Assembly (NCBI GenBank): GCA_037954665.1
Contig: JBBMOL010000132.1
Span: 1,984,001 to 2,048,000 of the forward strand
DNA: 64,000 bases
From: Laguncularia racemosa
Taxonomy: Eukaryota > Streptophyta > Magnoliopsida > Myrtales > Combretaceae
Direction: 5' to 3'
Shown here: positions 57,781 to 64,000 of the stretch, piece by piece
How the letters are laid out: each line of letters opens with the position of its first letter
How positions within the stretch are numbered: position 1 is the first letter of the stretch
Program-made: the position numbers and the translations under genes
Notes under the pieces: generated by a model
What the model saw: the letters and a program-made list of their open reading frames with translations, nothing else
Told to the model about the DNA's origin: nothing
Database searches by the model: none

Positions 57781-58480
57781 TTCGGCTTCTTGAATCAAGT
57801 AATTTCTATCCTTTTTCTTTATTCTTCTGTTGTTTTTTTTCCCTATTCATATATGGAAATTCATATAAAAAAAAAATTCTATTTGGTCCATAAATCCCTT
57901 GTAGACCAATGGCATCTGGGCTTAGACAATCTTTGGATATTCAATTGTTGTTCAATTCAAAGTTCATATTGAGAGGCATACGTACCAAAAAAAAAAAAAT
58001 TCAATTCGGTTGCAAAAGAAAGAATCAAGAACCAAAACTCAAAAAAAAAAATAGAGAGAGAGAGAGAATATTGTTTTGGCAAGTACCAATTCAATTGCCA
58101 AATTCAATTTCCAATTATAGCCGCACATTGCATCTTGTTCTTCCCAATTGAGCATCCGAATTATACTAATATCCTTGATCTATATTCGGTGCAATTATTT
58201 GTTTCCATTTAATTACATGATAGGGACTTGTTTGTTGGTTCCGAAATTAGTAGTAGATAAATTACTCATATCTCATAGAAATTCATACTTGATCTTTCTT
58301 GCATCGTGACTTGGAACTAATTAGTGATCATTAGGTGTTAACTTAGTGATTTGTGTTTAGGAGTTCTAATTTAAGTTCCTAGCAAAAGAATTTTAAAAAG
58401 CGGGTGGTGGGATCATATTCTGTGAGAGATATACACAAGTGGAATTGTGAGCAATACACAAGTGGGTGTGAGAAACATAC
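57781..58480 (+). other. Leader remnant of the 57069 element
   Basis: It has A-runs, a GA microsatellite (58053-58066) and no lasting frame. A possible start at 57909 soon meets stops. The interior beyond is replaced by the LTR fragment at 58481. Confidence 0.4.
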
Positions 58481-59046
58481 TGATGTGCCTAAAACCAAGG
58501 TTTAAGCACATGCAAATGAACCAAAGGAACAACTTCAATTCATAAGATCAAAACCGGTTCAAAGGGCACAAAAATTGCGTGAAGCCTAAATGAATTAGGT
58601 GAACCGATTGCTATATTTCATGAAATGAAAATCACAATGATGTTTTCTTCAATGAAGATCATAAAATACACTTGACAATCACATGAATAATACACAAGAT
58701 CAACAAGAACAACTCCAAAATCAACCTTTCCAACAAGAGCCAATTCACGCTACAAGATGAAGTAAAATTTGATGGTGATAAAAAAAGCTAAGAACCAATC
58801 AATTAAGTAATAATAATTTGATTACAAATGCAATCAAATCTAACCAAGAAACTTCCAATTCAACCCTAGATATTACACACTAGAGAACAAAAGAAATTAC
58901 AACAAAATGAAATTGATATGACTCACAATTTCAAGTGTTGCACTTGCTACAATCTCAACTCTTGGGATTGAAATTGATAAGAGGAAATTTGAACTAGGAA
59001 TCCATAATTCTCTCACATTAAAGTGAAGTGTATAATATGAAAAACA
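58481..59046 (-). repeat. LTR fragment of the element 1-3 lineage, truncated
   Basis: The plus strand starts TGATGTGCCTAAAACC, the reverse of an LTR 3' end. It follows the solo LTR and the element 1 and 2 LTRs through the 'aaccggttc' and 'caaccctagat' phrases to about 59046. The U3 part with the TATA palindrome is missing. Confidence 0.75.
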
Positions 59047-59529
59047 CCTTCTCCTTTGCACTCCGCAGCTCGACGTCGCGCCACCACCGCCGGCCGCCTG
59101 TTTTACATAATACACAAAAAAAAATTATTGCGGGTCATCACGGGTCAGCCCTCATGGCCCGCGGGGCGGGGCAGGCCGACTTTCTTAACTGGCCAGACTT
59201 GCAAGCCACTGCGGGCTAGCCTGAGACGACCCGCGGGCTGGTGCGAGTCGAGGCGGGCCGGCCCATTTGGCCCGCATTACTGGCCCTACTTCTAAACTAT
59301 CTCAGGATTGGGAGTCAATAATAACAAGAGCAACATTTTCTTCTCTCATGTCCCTACGAAAATCAAAGAGGTCATTCTATGCACCACCTAATTTAATGAG
59401 GGCTAGTTTCCAGGACGTTACTTGGGGGTTCCCCTCATATCCTCTAAGCTTAAGAAGTAGGACTGTGAGGTGCTAGTGGAATGAACTCTATCACAACTTA
59501 ACTCTCAAACGATCAAATACTTTTTTTTT
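59047..59529. other. GC-rich patch of unclear origin
   Basis: 59070-59290 is strikingly GC-rich for this window, with repeated GCGGGC and GGCCCGC words in both directions, as seen in the ends of some plant small DNA transposons. No frame or clear ends could be defined. Confidence 0.35.
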
Positions 59530-60823
59530 TATGCTGGTAGGCTTTAATTGATAAAATATGTCTTATTTTTCCATGCAAGTCTATCGGTGCTTTGTTTTTC
59601 TTCTACCTAAGTTTGTTGTCACAAGGATAGACTAGTTACTTCGGAATTTCCTCTAGAGTGGCAACCTATACACCTTCACAAGAGCTAAGGTCAAATGGGC
59701 GGAAGTATGTAAACCCCTAAAAAATCGAGGCCTAGGGATCCCAAATATCCATCTTTAGAATAAGGCAATCTAAATCAGGCATATCTGGAGACTATGCAAG
59801 GAAAGACTGAAGAGCCTATGGCTAGAATGGATTCATTCCACCTTACTAAAGGGTAAAAACTTTTGGTCCTCCAAGGCACTTACCATATGCTCATGGACTT
59901 GGAAGAAACTGTTGAAGCTAAGAGGCTCGGTGAGATCTTGCTTCCTTCAGGAGCCTAATAATGGCCTTGAAATCTTACTTTAGGCAGACTTCTAGCTCCC
60001 AATAGGACACCTTGATACATTATTTAGCGCTTGTGCTATGGGAAGCATAGGCTTTCCTTATACCACACGGCTTTGTTCCATCATGGATAGGAATGAATGG
60101 TATATCCCTGATGGCCTGCTTTGGACTAACATCCACATCCCATTCTCTATCCAATTGAATGTTGCGGCCTTGGATCGTCTTCGCTGGATACACTCATCAT
60201 TAGGAGAGTATACTACCAAAAGTGGCTATAGATTTCTTAACCCTCTTAGGCCCACCATACCATGGCATAAAGTAGTCTGGAACAACTCTTCTTTGCCTAA
60301 ACACTCCTATGTCCTATGGTTAGCTTAGCTAGGTAAACTTTCCACCCTTAACAGAGTGTATAACTGGGGGCTTATGCAATCAACCACCTGCTTTCTCTAT
60401 AATCGAAACTCGGAGAGCCATGCCCATTTATTCTTTGATTGCGATTACACTTCTCAAGTCTAGCGTTTAGTGTGCGATTTCTTGCATTGCCCAGCATCAT
60501 TCGGCAGTTAGCAGGGTGCCACCAATTTCTTAGTGGCAATGGGGCACTCCCTTAACCCGATCTATCGGAATTGGAGGGTGGCATTAGTGTCAATCTATTG
60601 CATAGAGAAAATTCAGAACAAAGTTAGATTAGGTGAAGTCCTCCCAGGGGTTGGCCTTATAGCCCATTGGATTGGATCCTATATTAATCCGCTGTAAAAC
60701 TAATGTTTTGGGCTAAGCAATTGAACTCTTTGCTTTAGCTCCTTATTGTAACAACTATTCTTGTCTTTTATGATTGTATTTCTTTTTGGATCAATAAAAT
60801 TTCACTTATCTAAAAAAAAAAAA
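59530..60823 (+). pseudogene. L1-type LINE 3' end with poly-A
   Basis: The C-terminal part of a plant L1 ORF2 is readable with stops. YTFTRAKVKWAEVCKPL and RGLGIPNIHL are followed by IWRLCKERLKSLWLEWIHST and KNFWSSKALTICSWTWKKLL. A 96-codon frame (60038-60328) holds HSSLGEYTTKSGYRFLNPL and WHKVVWNNSSLPKHSYVLWL. After a stop come LGKLSTLNRVYNWGL and ESHAHLFFDCDY, the zinc-binding domain that follows LINE RT. The unit ends with AATAAA (60795-60800) and a poly-A of about 12 bases (60811-60823). The reverse transcriptase and endonuclease parts are missing, which is typical 5' truncation by target-primed reverse transcription. Confidence 0.85.
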
Positions 60824-61019
60824 TTCTAGCATAAAATTTTCAACAAATGATTAAATAAAAGAGACACACATTCAAATAGAAGAATACCTTAGAATATACA
60901 AAAAAATCCTTTATTTATCTCCTATGTTTAATTTCTAAAGTCCTTTTAGGTATAATAATTTAATTCATCTCCCGATTCATTAAAATTATTAGCTTACAAA
61001 ATTAATTTCCTAGCTTCTA
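60824..61019. other. Short AT-rich spacer
   Basis: No feature was seen between the LINE poly-A and copy D. Confidence 0.4.
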
Positions 61020-64000
61020 TGTAAAGTCCCAAAAATTTCGAAAAGATTATAAAAAAATTAAAGAAAATAAGTAGAATAATAAATACTTTTAGGTCAGGAT
61101 AGCGAAAATAACAACCTTGCTATATTAAAAATTTTGAAAAATTTATGACAAAAATTCAAATATCTCGATGCGTAAATATTATTTTAATAATTTGTGATAA
61201 TAATAGGTTTTAAAAAATAAAACAATTGGAAAGAATAATCTTATGTAAAGAAAAGATGATAAAAAAACAAAACAAATTGAGTTTTATGAAATATATTATT
61301 GAATAAATTTAGGAATTGAAGTAATTGAAAAAGATCCAAATATAGATATATAAACAGATAAATAAAAATGACTGTAAGTCCTAACTTTAGTTCGAGTAAA
61401 TTAAATTAAAAAAAAATTCTTCAAAACATAATTTTCGAACAATATTAGGTTAAACAATGAAATTAATTGAAATTGTAGATCTAAGAATTTTAAAAGGAAA
61501 TTTAGAGTAAATGTTTATGATTGAAATAATCAAATTAGCCTATACGTAAACTTTCATAATAAAATATTAAAAATACAAAATTTAAAAATATTATCGTATG
61601 TGTTGAAATATTAAAATAGAAAATAATTATAATATAAAATATAATATACAAATATATATATATATATACACAACTATAAAAAATAAAAAAAGAAGTTCAC
61701 ATTTGCGTCCTATCAGGCTCTTCTCGTACAACAAACAATAGCAACGGGCGGCAGGTGCAGCACAGCAGCTTCTCAGCCGTCCCATCCTGCCCCCCCCCCC
61801 CCCCCCCCCCCCCTTTACTTTTCTCTTTCTTTTCCTTCTTCTTCTTCTCCTTTTCCTTTTAAGCTCCGTCTCCTTCAGCGGCTTCAAATGGCATCTGCTC
61901 GGTCTTCTCCCCTGACAGCAGTAGCAGTGGGTCTGGAAACTCGCCGTCCATCACATCCCATCCTCAACCTCATCTGGATCATTATCGTCGAGTCGGAAAA
62001 AGGAGCTGTGAATGGAGGTTGGGACACCAGCGCACACGATCACGTGCTTCCAACGGCAACAACAACTACCGTAACAGCAATGACAACAACGACGGTGATA
62101 GCAATGATAGCAACAACAGTGACAGCAGCTTCAAACGGTGACTGCAATTACAGTGACAGCAACGACACAGCAACAACAACAATGACGGTGACAGTAGCTT
62201 CCAATGGCAACAGCAACCACGGTGACAATAACGACACAGCAACAATAGCGACGACGGTGACAGCAACCACGGAGACAGTAATGACATAATAACGATAGCA
62301 ACAATGGTAATAGCCACACAATGACCGATAGCCACACAACGACGGCAGCCACGACAACAACTACGACTACAATGACAGCGGTAACAGCAATCGTGACAAT
62401 GACAGCAACCACGACAACAACAGTAACACCTTGTGAGCAACGTTCAGGAAGAAATCTGTGAGTGGCCATTGCTATGTTTAGTCCCTTGCTTTGATGCGGG
62501 TGTCAAGGTGATGTGTGTGTAGGGGGTAGTGTTCCGGTGAGAGAGAGGGAAGTGCTTGGTGCATGCAAGGTGTGTGTGTGTGTGTGAGGGAGGAGGAAGA
62601 CAACAACAACGACCCAATAGCAGCAGCAACAATGACCTAACAGCCGTAGCAATGGCAACAACAACCACAACTGCAGTGGTGACCGCGATGCCAATAGCAG
62701 TAGCATAAGAAGGGGGAAAGGGGAAGAAGGAGCCGAGTATGTATTGTATGTGAGTATGTGTATAAGGTGGTGTGAGGTATGTGCAGGTATGTTTGTATGT
62801 GTATGGATGGTGTGTGGTGTGTGAGGGTATGTGTGTATGTGTATGGAAGGTGTGTGGTGTGCGAGAATGTGTGTATGTGTATGAGGTGGTGTATAGTGAG
62901 TGCAGGTATGTGTGTATGTGTATGGGTGGTATGTGGTGTGTGTGAGAATGTGTGTATGCATATGAGGTGATGTGTAGTGAGTGCGGGTATGTGTGTATGT
63001 GTATGGATGGTATGTGGGTATGTGTGTATGCGTATGAGGTGGTGTGTGGTGAGTGCGGGTATGTGGGTATATGTATGGAAAGTGTGTGGTGTGCGGGTAT
63101 GTGTGTGTGGGTATGGAAGTATGAGTGAGGATGAAAAATTGTAGAAATGATGGGAAACCCTATAGGTGGAGATGTCAACAAAGGAGAGAAGAAAGAAGGT
63201 GATACAAAACCTTTAGTGACTACTAAATCCTACAAGTAGTTCGTTGGTTTCAAGAGGAAAGTAAAGGGATTACCTGCTGGAATCGCTTGACTCCGGTTGG
63301 GACTGTGATGACCCTAAATAGGTGAGTGAGAAACTTAATGAGATGCTACAATGTTGTGTTGTGTGTTAATATGCTATGTATGTGAATTCATTTGCTTTGT
63401 TATAGTTGCAATTGGATGTGATTTTATTATTTTAAGTTATATAGTGAGGTTAATTGAGTTTAGGAAATAAATTATGAAGAAATGAGTAATTAGGTAAATT
63501 ACAAATAAATACGAGTGTATCGATATAGTAATTAGGATAGGCTATGGGTAGATAGCACTTCGCACCATATTGCCAGTGCTATTACTACAGGCTTAACCAA
63601 TGATTCAAAATTATTTCTTTAAACTAAATCAAAATATATAAACCTAACTTTTCTCTCTATAGCTACCGAGTAAGTATGCATAGCTAGATCAGATCACATA
63701 AATATTGTTATGTATACATAACGAAGTTACTTTTGAATATGAATATATGCTTAAGCAAATTTATTTTCCTATTATATCTATAGAATACAGTTATGCACAT
63801 AACTATAAAAATCATGAGTGTAACCTTGATTTTGCAACTTAACAATTCTATTTTCTTGCCCTCTTAAGTAAGTGAGGGAAGGTGTCTCGTAAATGGTCCT
63901 CTAGTTAAAGCTATGCTACGAACATATATATATATAAGTAGATATATATATTTATATATAAATCAAATGGTGGGATGGATTCAAAATGTGGAGCAAGGTT
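61020..64000 (+). mobile_element. Family X copy D, runs past the window end
   Basis: It starts TGTAAAGTCCC at 61020. It shows the AT-rich end (to 61670), a C-run of 25 (61790-61814), a TTC/CTT tract, the triplet tract (62040-62445 and 62600-62710), the GT minisatellite, the junction block (63145-63245) and the non-coding block (63310-64000). The SNF2-like fragment is almost completely deleted: GTAGTTCGTTGG at 63236-63247 is followed at once by TTCAAGAGGAAAG, which is the far end of the fragment in copies A-C. Its other end lies outside the window. Confidence 0.75.
62500..63135 (+). repeat. GT-rich minisatellite, copy D
   Basis: Well-aligned units of about 41 bases (GTATGTGTGTATGTGTATGG, then a GGTGTGTGGTGTG-type half) repeat from about 62740 to 63115. 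This is the most regular version in the window. A CAA/CAG patch interrupts it at 62600-62700. Confidence 0.8.

Noticed and set aside
62066..62469. Cys/Val/Leu-rich frames of about 112-124 codons
   Set aside because: Reverse reading of the CAN triplet tract of copy D.
17..64000. CRISPR arrays, rRNA or tRNA genes, bacterial operons
   Set aside because: None seen; the primer sites match only 12-13 bases of tRNA-Met and are not tRNA genes.

Overview
The window is plant nuclear DNA, probably heterochromatic or pericentromeric. It is AT-rich and almost entirely transposable elements. There is no intact host gene. Host-gene traces are a terpene synthase pseudogene, a lone 70-codon exon-like frame, and pieces of an SNF2 chromatin-remodeller gene carried inside a repeat. 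The angiosperm assignment rests on the terpene synthase exon layout, the initiator-Met primer sites of Ty3/gypsy elements, the hAT and L1 remnants, and plant-type gag-pol sequences. I cannot name a species.

Layout. 1-892: piece of an unrelated LTR element. 893-6362: minus-strand Ty3/gypsy element (gag, PR, RT, RNase H, IN, 5' LTR; 3' LTR lost), decayed; its TGATG...CATATCA LTR, Met primer site and domain sequences fit the CRM (centromeric) chromovirus clade. 6363-10933: AT-rich, one exon-like remnant. 10934-14569: a 3.6-kb TE (copy F of 'family X') with perfect target-site duplication TAGCA. 14570-17754: AT-rich spacer. 17755-44902: a 27-kb nest, made of one family X element (copy A, duplication CATAA) broken by five insertions: two gag-PR LTR elements, one solo LTR, one complete family X element in opposite orientation (copy B, 33499-39099), and a third LTR element that has lost gag. 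45403-46150: terpene synthase pseudogene. 46239-about 49620: family X copy C. 54940-55955: hAT transposase pseudogene. 57069-59046: two further CRM-like LTRs. 59530-60823: 3' end of an L1 LINE with poly-A. 61020-64000: family X copy D, running off the window.

Family X is the most notable system. Its members are 3.6-5.6 kb, have TG...CA-type ends and 5-bp target duplications, and carry AT-rich ends, a pyrimidine-rich tract, a degenerate CAN/ACN triplet tract, a GT-rich minisatellite and, in copies A-C, a rearranged fragment of a CLASSY/DRD1-like SNF2 gene (a family working in RNA-directed DNA methylation). Copy B inside copy A puts two copies of this fragment in inverted orientation about 3 kb apart.

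The three short LTR elements inside copy A keep gag and/or protease but lack RT, RNase H and integrase, so they could move only with enzymes supplied by a full-length relative such as the 893-6362 element. In three LTRs of the window the reading frame of the polyprotein tail (a P-I-T-R-A-R-A-K type motif) lies in the first part of the LTR, which implies that pol reads into the 3' LTR. All coding remnants carry stops and frameshifts, and many stops are TAG or TAA where CAG or CAA is expected, as deamination of methylated cytosine would give.
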